Of a stretch of DNA of 64,000 nt, positions 24,384 through 36,454 are shown one piece after another. Position numbers and translations under genes: made by a program. The first letter of the stretch is position 1; the number at the start of each line of letters is the position of its first letter. This DNA is from Monocercomonoides exilis. Lineage: Eukaryota; Preaxostyla; Oxymonadida; Polymastigidae. Location: NCBI GenBank assembly GCA_001643675.2, contig LSRY02000012.1:560501-624500 (forward strand), written 5' to 3'. A model generated the notes under the pieces. The model was not told the DNA's origin. It ran no database searches and saw only the letters and a program-made list of their open reading frames with translations.

Positions 24384-27300
24384 ATGGAAGAGCCAACGCA
24401 AACAGGAAGCTTTGGCTTTACAATTTATCATGATGTAACCGACACGTTAGTCAAGAGAGTGCAAGCAAATGCATTGGCAACAAGGCAAAAGCTTGCAAGT
24501 CTTTTTTCAGAAAATGCTTTGATTCAAGAAATAAATGAGTCAAATCACAATAAAAATGTTTGGATGCAAAATTGTTTTATTAATTAAAAATATTGATTTG
24601 GTAATGCTGGAAAAAAATTTTCTTATGAATGCAAAAATTTTTAAAACATAATGAGTTAGATTAAACTTATTTCTCAAAAGAGCGATGCCCTTTTTGTCGA
24701 ATTTGTTCAAGCCATCCTTGGATCAATTGATTATCTAAGGCCATCCATTGAATATTCCAAACAGCATATTACAGTTTTGTTACCTCATAATAAAAATATC
24801 ATTTTTTGATTAAAATTTGGTTTTTTTAATAGGAGGATTATGACGTTGAAGAAATGCTTTTGAAATTGAATGAATACGAACTGAGGAATAGAAAATTGGA
24901 AGATGAAAACACTCAACTGAAATCTCTTTTAAAGAAAAGAGAAAATTTATTGAATGATCAAAGAGCGCTGTTCTATAAAGAACTTCTCGTCCTACGCGAG
25001 CAGCTTTATCAACGAGAAAGAATTGGAACGTCATATAGGGCTGATGAATTTAATATATTCAATCCTCGTGAATGGTTGGATGACTTGTTAGGTGAAGAAA
25101 CCAAAAAAGAAGAGAGCATAGAATTACTGAAGCAAAAAGTTGAAGAACGCATAAAAGCAATAAATGAACAATATGCAAAAAATAAGGATGAAATGGAAAA
25201 TCGAATGATTGTTTGAGAAGTTTTATTAATACAAAATTCTTTATCATTTTTTTATCTCTGAATGTTTGTTGAATAATAATGTTTGTGTATTTTAGCAACT
25301 GGAAAAGGATAGAGACACACAAGTCGAGCGAGTCAAAAAAATGATGAAGATGAAAGAAATTGAAATTGATTCGATGAGAGAGCAGCTTATTGCATTGAGA
25401 GAGTATGCGTCATTTATATGTTTATTTATTCCTCATTCACATTTTTTTTGTAAAATTTCGTTTTATTGTTAAACCCACAAACTTATATTTAAAAAATATC
25501 TTAATATTTTCTGATAATTTTTTACAGAGAGACAAACGGAGAGAGCGCCAATCGTGTTGAACAGAGCGAAGCGACAAAGGCAGAAGTGATTGTGTGGAAG
25601 AGTCGATTGGAAGAGAAAGAGGAAGAAGTGAGACGTCTTCAAAAGCGGATTGCAGAGCTGGAAAGCCAGTTGGCTCAGATTAGAAGCAAAAAGAAGGCGA
25701 AAGAAGGAAATGACTCTTCGTCTGAGTCAGATGAGGAAGTTGAGGAAGGAAGTGATGAGAAGAAGAAGGACAAAGGCAATAAAGAAGACGAGGAAAACGA
25801 TGAAAGCAACAAGAAGGATAAGAATAAGAATAATAAAAAGAAGAAGAAGAGAGAAGAAGAGCTGGAAGAAGAGCTGAGGCTGCTGAAGACAGAGCTGCGT
25901 GTGCAGATGGAGAATGTGCGGCATCTGAAAGAGGAAGAGAGGCAGAGCAATGAATACGAGGAAGAGAAAAAGAAGAGAAAAGAGGCAGAAGCAGAAGTGA
26001 TGCAGATGAGGAAGCAAATGGAGGAGCTGTCACAGGAGAACAATCAGCTTCTGATGGGCGAAGAAGACCCCAGTCTGCTGAAAGAGCAAGGGAGAAGGGC
26101 GAAGCTGATGAGGATTCTGAAGAATTCCGCAGGACGCAACGGAAACAACGGAAACGAAGAAGACGAAGACGATGCGATTGTGTTGGAGCGGTTTGAGAAG
26201 ATGAAAGGGGCCATACGCGAAGAAGACAGGATGAAACACGAAAGAGCGGTGCATAACTGGAACCTCATGCACAAGAGGCTGAAGTCGAAGTACTTCAAGG
26301 TTGGATTCAAATAGCACTGTTTAGATAAGATTTTTTGAATGATTTTCTTTTATTTCTTTTTTCTTTCTTTTCTTGTTGTTTTTAATGCATTCTTTTGCAT
26401 ATATGTTGCATATTAATTTGTTACAATATGATGCAATCATTTGTGATAAATGAATTAAACTGCTACAGGACAAAGTGACAGCTCTTCGCAACGGCACATA
26501 CGACGCATCAAAAGATCCATTTGTCTCGTTTTCTTCTTCATCATCATCATCTTCTTCTTCTTCTTCCTCCTCTTCATCATCATCATTATCTTCTTCTTCT
26601 TCTTCTTCACCATCTTCCTCAGACGACGAAGAAGAAGATAATAGTAACGACGATGAAACCTACGACAGATACGGCGGATGGGGCGACCACTACACCGAAG
26701 AAGATGAAAGAAAAGCGGGAAAAAGCAAACGAGGCGAATTTCTCACCGAAGCCGACGAGAAAGAGAAGAAAAGCCAGAAGCTTCAGAGGAATGAAGAGAA
26801 GAAGCAGCGGAAGCGGAAGAAGTTTGTGTTTGTGAACGTGGCTTTTTGTGAGCGGATGGCGCAGCTGAAGGACCGAGCAGCGGAAGAGCTGAGGAGGCTG
26901 AAGGAGAAGATCGAGGCAGACCGAAAGAGGAACTTCGAGATGATGATGAGGACAACGAAATCGCTCGTGTTTGGATTCCCAATACAGGGATCATCTTGTT
27001 CTTCTTCCTCTTCCTCTTCTTCTTCATATTCTTCCTCTTCCTCTTCCTCCTCTTCCTCCTTTTCTGATGCATCTTCCACTCCTTCTGCCTCAGATGTGTC
27101 CCCCACCTCCACACCAACACGTGCTCGCTCACATTATCTCCTGCCCCTTCAGCCTGCTCATCAGCCAGCAAACAGATCGCCTTTCATATCACCCACATTC
27201 GCCTCTTCTCGTGCTCCTCTTGCTGCCTCTTCCCTTTCTGCCCTTTCTTCTCCCTCAGAATTGAGATACATGTCAGCTTCTTCTCCTTATGCTTCTTCTT

Positions 27301-29753
27301 CTCTTTCTTCTTCTTCTTCTGCTTCTGCTTCTTCTTCTGCTTCTGCCTCATCCCCCTTCCAACGCCGTTCCACAGAGCCACAGTTCTCCTTCCGCCACTC
27401 CGCCAGCCACGCTCTCCCTTCGTCTTCGCTGAGCTACGATGAAACCTTGCCCACTTCTGCCTCCTTCTCTGCGTCTTCTGCACGTGGAAGCTCGCCACAA
27501 TCTCATCCTCCTCCTTCTCTTCCACTGCCACCTCTTCCTCCTCTGCCTCCACTGCCACTGAGCCAGCTGTCTTCATCAGCGTGTTTTGTGCTCCCTCCTT
27601 CGGTGCATCTCAAAATCGTCAAGCACAATGGCAAAATCACAGACAGAGACAGAGACAGAGACAGTGAAAAGCAAGGGGAAGGAGCAAACGACGAGAGAAA
27701 AGGGAAAGATGGCGGTGGGGCGAAGACGTCCCGGAGCTGCTCGTCTGAAGTGGCAGGAAGCACAGAAAGAGAGAGACATGCAGATATTCCATCGTATGAA
27801 CACGACCACGCACACTTCATTCCACACACTTTGCCTTCCATTTCATTGTCTTCGCCTTCTTTTGCTCTCATTTCAAAAAGCGCTGCTTCTTCTTTCTCTT
27901 CTTCTTTCTCTTCTTCCTCCTCCTCTTCTGCTTCTCCTTTGTTTTTGTCTTCTGATGGAGAGCTTCAGCGAGCCAATGCACTTCTGCAGACGCCTCGATT
28001 CCACCACTCACCATCTCCTTCACATGGAATGCTTGCATCGACTTCATTTACTCCTTCTTCTTCTTCTTCTCTCTCTTCTTCTTCTGTATCGTCCTCATTG
28101 TCATCATCTTCTTCTTCATCTTCATCCACGTCATCTTCTTCTCCTGTTGTCACCACATCTGCCTATGGCCCTTCCAGTTCATTTGCCCCACAGCCCAACA
28201 CAACCTTAGCGCCTCTTCCTCTCTCCACACTTTCAGCCCAGCTGCCTTCACCTCCTCTCTCTTCTCGTTTGTCTTCCTCACTCAGACACTCCAAACAGCA
28301 ATCACAGTCAATAGATGCTTCAGAAGCTTCTTCTTCTTCCTCCTCCTCTTCTTCTCCTCTCTCTCGCTCGCAGCAGCTGCCGGCAAAGCGATATCCAGAC
28401 TGGCGAGAGAACGAGCAGCTGACTGTGGATGCGATCCGGAAGAAGATGGACTCAGAGAAGAGGAAGAGGCGGCTGAAGGAGAAACCGCCCAGCCCAATTG
28501 AAGAAGAGGAAGATGCGAATACAATACAGAAAATGCCTGGAAACGATGGAGAGTTTTCTGAGTGGGTTGAGGCGTCGGTTCCAACAGCAGGGAAGAAGCA
28601 GTCTTCGATGTTGCTGCGTGGTTCGAACAAGAACACTTCAGTGAAAGCGGAGGTAGAGAAGAATGAGGAAGGAGCAGTGAATGCAAAAGCACAAGGTGCA
28701 ACTGGAGGTTTGACTTCAGCAGCATCTTCGTCTTCATCAGCAGCAGCAGCTTCTTCATCAAACCCTGTTTTGGAGCAGATTCCTCAGTCTTCATTGCCTT
28801 CTCCTCCAACCAAGCACCAGGCTCCTTCAGACGTTAATTTGTCGCCTGTTCAGCTGGCATCTTCGTCGTCTGCAAATCATTCACTTCACAATGGAAAAAC
28901 AACGGGAGCATCACATTCAGTTAAAAACGATGCTTCCTCTGCTAATTCTTCTGCATCTAATTCATCATCATCATCTTCTTCCTCCTCCTCATCATCTTCC
29001 TCTTCTTCCTCTTCCTCTTCTCCTATTGCAAGCACACAGTCCAAGCGAAAGCTCAAAGAACCCGACCACATTCAGCTAGCCTCTCGTTCTCTTCTGACAG
29101 ACGATGACGACAACTACTCGGAAGAGCGGGCGAAGGGAAACAAAGATAGCACTGCGAAGACAGACGCAGCAACTATCCAGTACATTTCGTCGCTTGTCCC
29201 TGTCGAGGCGCAGGATCGCTCCGTTTTCGCATCTTTTGCTAAGCGCACGGTGCAAATGAGGAATCAGTCGTTGTCTTCGTCATTGTCTTCTACGACTTCT
29301 TCTTCGTCTTCTTCATCTCCTTCTGCATCATCATCATCATCATCTGCACAAATGTCAACTGTAACATCTTCATCTCCATCTCCACAGTCATCCTCAACTT
29401 CAACATTATCCTCATCTTCTTCTTCTGTTTCTTCTTCTGCTAACGCTGCTCCAATTCAATTGGCATCAAATGCAGACAATAAAAAAGCTAGCAGCACACA
29501 TCCTTCTGCATTACCTCCACTTCGCTTGGCTTCTAAAGTTGATTCTTCTTCTTCTTCTTCTTCCTCTTCCTCTTCTTCTTCCTCTATTTCTTCTTCTACT
29601 ACTTCAGCATCAGACTCCACATCACAGAACAACAATGCTCTTCACCCTCCAAATCTTTTGAGCTCGTCACTTCCTCCTCTTTCGTCATTGACTGAACAGC
29701 CATCTCATTCACCTGCCTCGTCGTTGCTGTATTCTGCGCCTGGAAAGCAATGA
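24384..29753 (+). CDS. Large coiled-coil protein with serine-rich C-terminal half
   Basis: Six exons: 24384-24557, 24681-24773, 24833-25210, 25296-25402, 25528-26299, 26469-29753 (1,602 residues, all phases consistent). The N-terminal 100 residues are ordinary globular-looking sequence. Residues about 105-510 form long heptad coiled coil (LLKLNEYELRNRKLEDEN; later LQKRIAELESQLAQI) broken by acidic/lysine segments. Another coil (about residues 570-640) is followed by about 950 residues dominated by Ser, Pro and Ala, including several pure Ser runs, with no recognisable domain. I do not recognise the family. Cytoskeletal, centriolar or vesicle-tether proteins often look like this, but nothing in the sequence decides between them. 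No signal peptide or membrane helix is evident. Confidence 0.7.
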
Positions 29754-30326
29754 AAGGTTGCCCTTTCTTCAAACAGATCATTGAGCCATTGAGTTTTTTG
29801 ATGAAATTATTGAAATGTTAGTTAATTATCTATTGGAACTTATTTATTTTGTTTTTGTATGTGTTTTTTTTATTATGTTGTTAATAATGACTTTAAAGGC
29901 TTCTGTTTGTTTTTTTATCCACAAATACCTTGATTTTCTTGTATTTTTGTGTATTTTTGCGATATCCTCTCAGATTTTTAAATGGATTTGTCGAAAATTT
30001 TGAGTTAAAGATTTAATGATTCTTATCTATTTGGGAATTTACTTTGCGTTTCGTTGGATATTTTTTAAGTTGAAAAGACTGCAAAAAGCAAAACGTTTTC
30101 TATTAAACATGCCTTTTGTTGTCTTGTTCATCTCGTTGACTTATCTTGTTTTTTTTTCAAAAAAAAAAACAAGAAAAAGAAAAATATTTTATTTTGTTGT
30201 CTTCAACAATTCATTGAGAAATCTTTAAGTTTTTCAAAAATAAAATAGCTGAAGTGATTCAAAATGAGCAAAATACAAACAGCATGAAATGGCTGAAATA
30301 ATCGAAATGCTGAAATGTGTATTTAT
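29754..30326. other. Convergent intergenic region, nothing recognised
   Basis: AT-rich spacer between the 3' ends of the coiled-coil gene (plus) and the NSE3-like gene (minus). Only short low-complexity open frames. Confidence 0.6.
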
Positions 30327-30607
30327 TTAATGGATATATCTGAATGTTTCAACAAGATGTCTTGCAGCTTCAGGAATATCTGTCTCCCCCATGATTTCGC
30401 AAGAAATGAACTTCATCAAATCTTCTGGGTTTATTTCCACAAACGCACGCTTACCCCAGCTGTACTGGATCAGCGCCCCTTCTGTCGCCTCTGCAGTTGA
30501 TGCTGCTGACTGCGTCATTTCTGCTGCTGTTATTTTGCGACGAGTAAGATATCTTTTTTGTGATGTTTTGCAATTTATAGCATAATTTGAAAAATTATAT
30601 GTGAAGC

Positions 30608-30643
<36 letters not shown>

Positions 30644-31791
30644 GAAAAGAAAAGAAAAAGAAAAAAGAAAAAAAAAAAAGAAAAAAAAAAAGAAAAAAGA
30701 AAAAAAAAAAGAAAAAAAAAAAGAAAAAAGAAAAAAGAAAAAAGAAAAAAGAAAAGAAAAGAAAAGAAAAGAAAAGAAAAGAAAAGAAAAGAAAAGAAAA
30801 GAAAAGAAAAGAAAAGAAAAAGAAAGAAAGAAAGAAAATACAATTCCAGAAGAATGAAAATTAAATAAAAATGAGCCTGAGCAATGAGTTCACACTTTTC
30901 TTGCACAAAATTTGTGACGGTTTGTATTACAGATTGCTTGTTATAAACTTCGTCATTCTGTTTTAGCCCAGTGAATTGAATGAAGAACAGAAGCTCTTCT
31001 TGAGAAATAGAACCCCCAGAAAGCATAACTAGCGATAGAACAATAAACAGCAATGCTTGTAACTTTTCGTCTTTTGGAGGTGGCAATCTTAAAAGATCAG
31101 CTTCATCAAGAGCATTGACCAAGCAGTACCCATCAATTCCTTGTGATCCTGCAATAGTGAATTCTTGAGAAGGAGACGGTCCCAATGAAGACGACTGCGA
31201 AAAATGAGAAGGGGTTTGAGAAGGTGACGGAAACGCTTGACTTTCCGTTTCTGGTGTAATTTGCGTCAATATCTGAACATTATCAGAACCTTTCAGGAAA
31301 AATTATTGCAAATTGAAGGGATGAAAAGCAAACCTAAGGTACGTTTTCGTTCTTTTTCCGAACTCTTAAAAGAAATTTCGACAACTCGTAGTCCAAACAT
31401 ATCTTCAAGATGATAGTTAATTTCTTTGAGAAGATTCTCTCGTTTTAACTTTTTTGCCTGAAAAAAAATAATAAAAAAATTCGAAAATGCAATTTTTCCT
31501 TCAAACATTTGGATGCTGAGATATAATTTTTGAAAGTTCCATTTGCGTCATTACTTTGTTTTGACCCTGCTTGAACAATAGAAATCGAATTATGTCTGAC
31601 ACAAGATCGCTCTAATTCAATAAATTTGCAAATAAAAAAGGATGTGAGGTTATAAAAATGAATTATCGATTTAAATTTCACAGACAGGCTTATCACCCTT
31701 CATATGTGGCCCCTTTAACAAAAGAAAACATAAAAAAATAAAGAATGCAAAATTAAAAAATGAATACATCAAAGCCACCACCAGCATCCAT
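30327..31791 (-). CDS. NSE3/MAGE-domain protein (SMC5/6 complex subunit)
   Basis: Six exons in plus coordinates: 31768-31791, 31686-31712, 31507-31611, 31343-31457, 30896-31289, 30327-30552 (296 residues, the usual NSE3 length). The two smallest 5' exons are least certain. MAGE homology is clear along the protein: DLVSDIIRFLLFKQGQNKVM and KLKRENLLKEINYHLEDMFG with GLRVVEI (winged helix A); YCLVNALDEADLLRLPPPKD, LLFIVLSLVMLSGGSISQEE, then QEKYLTRRKI assembled across the last intron, and ALIQYSWGKRAFVEINPEDL (winged helix B). NSE3 pairs with NSE1 (a RING E3) and NSE4 in the kleisin module of SMC5/6, which acts in DNA repair and chromosome segregation. The last intron (30553-30895) is largely a simple repeat. 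Confidence 0.88.
30607..30838. repeat. Intronic (GAAAA)n/(TTTTC)n simple repeat
   Basis: About 230 bp of pure purine on the plus strand inside the last intron of the NSE3-like gene, shifting between GAAAA, GAAAAAA and GAAA units. On the transcribed sense strand it is pure pyrimidine, which lengthens the polypyrimidine region before the 3' splice site. Confidence 0.9.
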
Positions 31792-32394
31792 TCGGTTAAT
31801 GAAAATAAAGGTTTAAACTTGACAATATATTCAAAAAATATATCTAATTTCCTTTGTAATGTTATTTGTTGACTTGATCAAATGCATAACAAAATATTAG
31901 TGATAAAAATAAACAAATAATTTTTGTCTTTCAAAAATATTAAATTTTCTATGTGAATATGACAATATTTTAAATTTTCCTTAAAAATTCTTTTCAACTT
32001 GATATATTACACGCAAAATGACATTTAATAAATTGATTAAAAATTCAAAAAATTGTATTGAAATAGAGGATTTCTGCAAAATGAGTTGATGTACAATTAG
32101 TATCATTGCAAATTATCCACTTTCGTATATAATCAAAAACAAAATCTTCTTCTTTTATTTCCTGATTCGAATTTTGAAAACATATTTATTCGATAAAAAT
32201 CAAACGCAAACAAAGATCAAATCTAAAATCCCATTGATGAGATGAAACATCAATATTAAATTTATTTTCAATTTAAAATTTATGTTTTTTGAAGCATATA
32301 TTGAAAAAATGATGATTATTCAAAAAACAATTTGCTTCCGTTTAGAATGTTAATTATGAAGAAAAAGTTCAAAAGAAAAATAAATGCGAAGAAA
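31792..32394. other. AT-rich intergenic region, nothing recognised
   Basis: No open frame of note, no clear repeat. It lies upstream of the NSE3-like gene, which is on the minus strand. Confidence 0.6.
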
Positions 32395-32770
32395 GTCTAA
32401 AGGATTGTCTTCATTTCTTCCTTCTCTTCCTCTCATCCTCTTCTTTCATTTTCTTCTTCTTCTCCAGCTCCTTTATTATCGTCATTTCCATCTTTTCCAT
32501 CTATTTCAATCTCTCCTCAATGCTATCAACCTTCGCTAAATGCAGAGTTCCAAATATGTTGATTCTATTCGCAAAATTTTAGTGTTTTTTTCCTCGTCTC
32601 TCGTTCTTTGAGCAAAGCACGATAAACGTGTGGTAAAAATAGCGAAAAACTCCAAGTTTCAATGTCATTGCATTGAATTGCTTTCAAGCCTCTTTCAATT
32701 AATAAATTTATTCCCTCTGAATGGTCAACAACTTTCCTTTCCGAAAAGCACAAAAAACTGCTCTCCATCC
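32395..32770 (-). pseudogene. Fragment of a helical-repeat (ARM-like) family gene
   Basis: The minus strand carries an open piece with HSEGINLLIERGLKAI and LFLPHVYRALLKERE (32565-32768), followed after stops by a charged coil (KELEKKKKMKEEDERKRR). The hydrophobic spacing suggests ARM/HEAT-like helices, similar in style to the neighbouring gene at 33494. No start codon, intron structure or full-length frame can be made, so I read it as a decayed partial copy. The family link is weak. Confidence 0.35.
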
Positions 32771-32834
32771 TTATGTTCCGAAATGCTTCAAAATTTTGAT
32801 TGATACAACTTTTTCATAAAATTCCTTCTTTTTG

Positions 32835-33240
32835 CATTCATTCAATAAAACATCATCTGAATTTGTTTTCATCTCTTGCACCAAATAAAAATTATGAAAA
32901 ACCTGACAATTGTGCATATTATCCTATTAGCTAATTTTCACACAATAATCAGCTTCATTCTCATCGTACTGCTCTCCAAAGTCGAGATTTGCCATTTCAA
33001 CAAAAACTCATATTCCTGCACTTTGGAAAGGATACAGATGGAAATATCTTCACAATCAATAAAACAATTAAAAATACAATCATCCCGATGTTTTCATCCA
33101 ATAATAAAATTGTTGTATTTCGTCTGTCATCCAATTAACAAAAATCAAAGGTCAGAATTTCAAAATCGATGCATTGCCTCATTTCTTGTTGCATCCACAG
33201 GAAATAATATTTCTAGTTCTATAGATAATATTCATTCACG
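32835..33240 (-). repeat. Left arm of a diverged inverted repeat
   Basis: Read on the minus strand, this segment aligns with plus-strand 35069-35480 at roughly 85-90 percent by eye, with indels. Shared landmarks are CAACAATTTTATTATT, ATTGTGAAGATATTTC and GATGTTTTATTGAATGAA. Both arms have broken frames, so they look like old copies of one sequence in opposite orientation around the 33494-34944 gene. Confidence 0.7.
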
Positions 33241-33493
33241 GAATTCTCAATCGGTGCATGAAAATTCCAGTTCAAAGAAATTTGAAGATCATTAAATCCA
33301 TTACTACAAACATTAAGAAAAAACGTTCTTTTTCTTCGTTTGAACAAATAGAAAATGTTGTTACAAGATAGAATGGCTTGAACACACATATTTTTATAAC
33401 TATTTTGAGTTTTTATTTCTCATCTTATTCTTATATCCAATGAAATGCGGATTCTATGTGAATGATAAAAATTGTGTTGTTTTTTTGAATGCA

Positions 33494-34944
33494 ATGATTT
33501 TAAAAATGCAGACGACAGATATTGCAAAAAAGTATTCAGGTTTGCACTCATTGTTGCATGGAAATCTTCTTTATTTCATTTCTTTTTCATTCTTTTTCAG
33601 AGTTGTTTGATGAGCTGGAGCATTGCGCAGAAATTGAACAGAAACAGAAAATCAAAGCAATGAATATACTGATGAACGAGATGGATGAAGAAGAATTCAA
33701 TTATGTTTTCACAACAGAATTGTACAACAAAATTAACAAAATGAATGAAGAAAAGAAAATTACAATGGGAAATGCTTTTTATTTGTTGAAGAGCATCGGA
33801 TATTGCAAAGCACTGAAAAGTCTGTGGATTGATGACTTTAAAATGTCTTCGTTGAGCAAAAAATTTGAGAACATGATTGTTAAAGAAGAAAAGAAAGTGA
33901 AAGAAGGAAAGAATGAAAAGCTTCTTACTAATCTTTGTGAATGCTATATTTTGCTGAACGACAGGTTTTCTTCGGGATTTCTTCGTATTTGCATTCCTTG
34001 TCTTTTAAAAGCTGCCTTGAAGAAAGACGAAAGCAAGGAAACGCAAAAAGAAGTTGAAACAGCTTTGATGACTTTGAACTGCATTGAACATTGGGGAGTT
34101 TGATTTGTTTTTTGCTGATTTTTTGATTTTTTGCTTAATTTTTTATGTCTTTCTTTTTAATAAGAAAGAGGAGCTTGAACTTCTCAATATGAATGAAATT
34201 AAAGAAATCATTAAGTATCATCAGAAATGTGGCAATCTCACTTGTCTTGCATATTATTGTGCTTGGAAATTTATGATATTCGGATTTGGGGAAGATAAAA
34301 GTTTGGAAAGCTTGATTGTGAATGATCTGCATTTTGAGAGAAAGGCAGCAAGGGAATTGGACGAACTGGCAAAAAGAATAGATTGGAAGAAAATTAATGA
34401 AGAGGAAGAGCAATTGAGAAGAATTGACTCAAAAGATTTGCTTGCTTTGATGGGATGGCTGGAAGTACTGAAGTTATATTTTGGCGTGTGCCAACTGTGG
34501 AGCAAAGAACATGTCGAACTTATCAACAGCATTGTTCAGGTGTTTCGGGCAGGGAAGGATTATTGCAGAGAAATTTGTGATGATTGCATTGATGTGTTGA
34601 AGATCATGACGATATTTGGAACTTTAAAAGTTGATGATTTGTTAAAAGGTGGAGCTGTTGATGTTGTTCTGGAAGAGATAAAGCAACCCACAATGGAAGA
34701 CAAAATGGAATATGAAATTTTGATAATCTTTATGGCAATTTCAAGGAGATTGATAGAAAATAAGGATTATGAAACTGATAAAGCGAAAAGAAAGGAAGCC
34801 AAAAGGAAATTGTTCGAAATGATGGAAGATGAAGGATTAGAAGATATCATCACAAGCTTATGTGAAACATTTGATTTTCTAAACAATAAATATTTTGGTG
34901 ATCTATTGTCGTTTAATATTTCTGATAATTTTGTGAATGTTTAA
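33494..34944 (+). CDS. Helical-repeat protein of a probable oxymonad-specific family
   Basis: Three exons: 33494-33539, 33601-34097, 34165-34944 (440 residues; starting at the next ATG, 33506, removes four). All-helical, Lys/Glu-rich, cytosolic-looking. Characteristic stretches are SELFDELEHCAEIEQKQK (across intron 1), LLTNLCECYILLNDRF, KKEELELLN, LESLIVNDLHFERKAARELD, VDDLLKGGAVDVVLEEIKQP and FLNNKYFGDLLSFNISD. The alternating amphipathic helices suggest an ARM/HEAT-like solenoid. I recall many similar predicted proteins from Monocercomonoides and none elsewhere; that is recollection, not a search. Function unknown. Splice signals and frame are intact, unlike the broken copies on both sides, so it may be an active member of an expanded family. 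Confidence 0.75.
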
Positions 34945-35068
34945 AAAAATGAGATGTTAAAAATTTTATTTCTCATAACATTAATTTTTCTTATTTTGAA
35001 AAATATTCAATGATCAAAAAAAAATTATTTGTACAATTATATCACTTGGCAAAATGAGAGATATGTGA

Positions 35069-35480
35069 GTGAATATTTTTTTTGTAGAACAAGAAATATT
35101 ATTTCGTTTGATGGAATGAATCACTGGAAATGCGTCGCCGAAGAAGGAATGATGAATGAAAATTATTGCCATTTCGATGGACAAGGAAACACAACAATTT
35201 TATTATTAGATGAAAATATCAGGATGTTTGTATTTTTAATTATTCAATTGATTGTGAAGATATTTCTATCTGTAGCCTTTCCAGAGTTCAGGAATCCAAC
35301 TTATTGTCAAAATGGCAAATCTTCGCTTTGTGGAGCAATACGATGAGAATGGAGCTAATCACCACATAACAATAAGCAGATAGGAGAAATTATACAAGCG
35401 TCATGCATTTTATAATTTTTATTTGGGGCAAGAGATGAAAATAAATTCAACTGATGTTTTATTGAATGAAGACAAAAGGA
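35069..35480 (+). repeat. Right arm of the diverged inverted repeat
   Basis: Counterpart of minus-strand 32835-33240. It holds broken frames (for example RNPTYCQNGKSSLCGAIR) whose equivalents are also broken in the left arm. The two arms bracket the intact helical-repeat gene at about 250 bp upstream and 125 bp downstream. Confidence 0.7.
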
Positions 35481-36454
35481 TGGAATTCAATGAAAAAAGG
35501 AAACCCAAAAAAAAAAGCTTTTGGTTTTATTTTTATGTTTTTCTTGTTTCTCGTACAGCGCCAGATGGATTTGAACTGCGAAGAATTTCTGTTTTTCAGT
35601 ATGTTTTCGAGCAAAAGCAAATGAGAAAATTGTTTCATTTTATTCATTTTTAGACTGTGATGCTTCAGTTCCTGTCTCTATTGATGAAAGTACTTTGATT
35701 CCCTTTTGGATGATAACATTTTATTCATTCATTCAACATTTCGGTTCTTCTCAACTTGTGTTTCATCTGCATTTTATTTCGACGTTTTCAAGCCAATCCC
35801 CATGCTTTGGGTGTTTATTCTCGTTTCTTTCTTTTGAGCAAAGGAATAGAAAGTACTACATATAATAATTTTTGGTTGGGCACTGATATAATTTTTATGG
35901 TGCATACGTGGAATCAACACTCAATTTGCAAAGTGATTATGCTGCAGAAATGAAGCTCAACGCAGACTCTTTTGAAAAAAAGAGAGTGCTTATTTTTTAC
36001 AGAAATTGCAGTTTGTTTATCTCTTCTATTTCTTCTTCGTCTTCAGCATTCTTTTCAGAATATTTGTTTTTTCTGATTCTTTCTTTCTTTCTTTCTTCCT
36101 TCCTTCCCTTAAATGGAGTGGTTAAAAAATCAATAATTTAGAAATTTTCAAGTTTATTCATATTTACAATAAAAACACTAAAATAAGCATAAGCATTCAA
36201 AAAAGTGGATCTCATTCACATTCATCTTTTTATTCATGGAATTATTATGTGATTTCCCAAGGCAGTTATATGCTCTGTAATAATATCTTGTTTGATTCGT
36301 AATATAAATTTAAGAATGTTCCTTCTCTTCAGTGGGTAAATTTGGCAAGCTTTCAAAACTCACAAAAATTTCCCTCATTCGCTTTTTAATCGATCTTTTT
36401 TTCCAAATTTATTTTGGATCTGTCGAAAGTTGTTTAATGTGCACCATATCTCGT
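35481..36454. other. Short broken frames, no recognisable gene
   Basis: Several short open frames and AT-rich DNA. Nothing assembles into a longer protein with splice sites, so this is probably decayed sequence. Confidence 0.45.
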
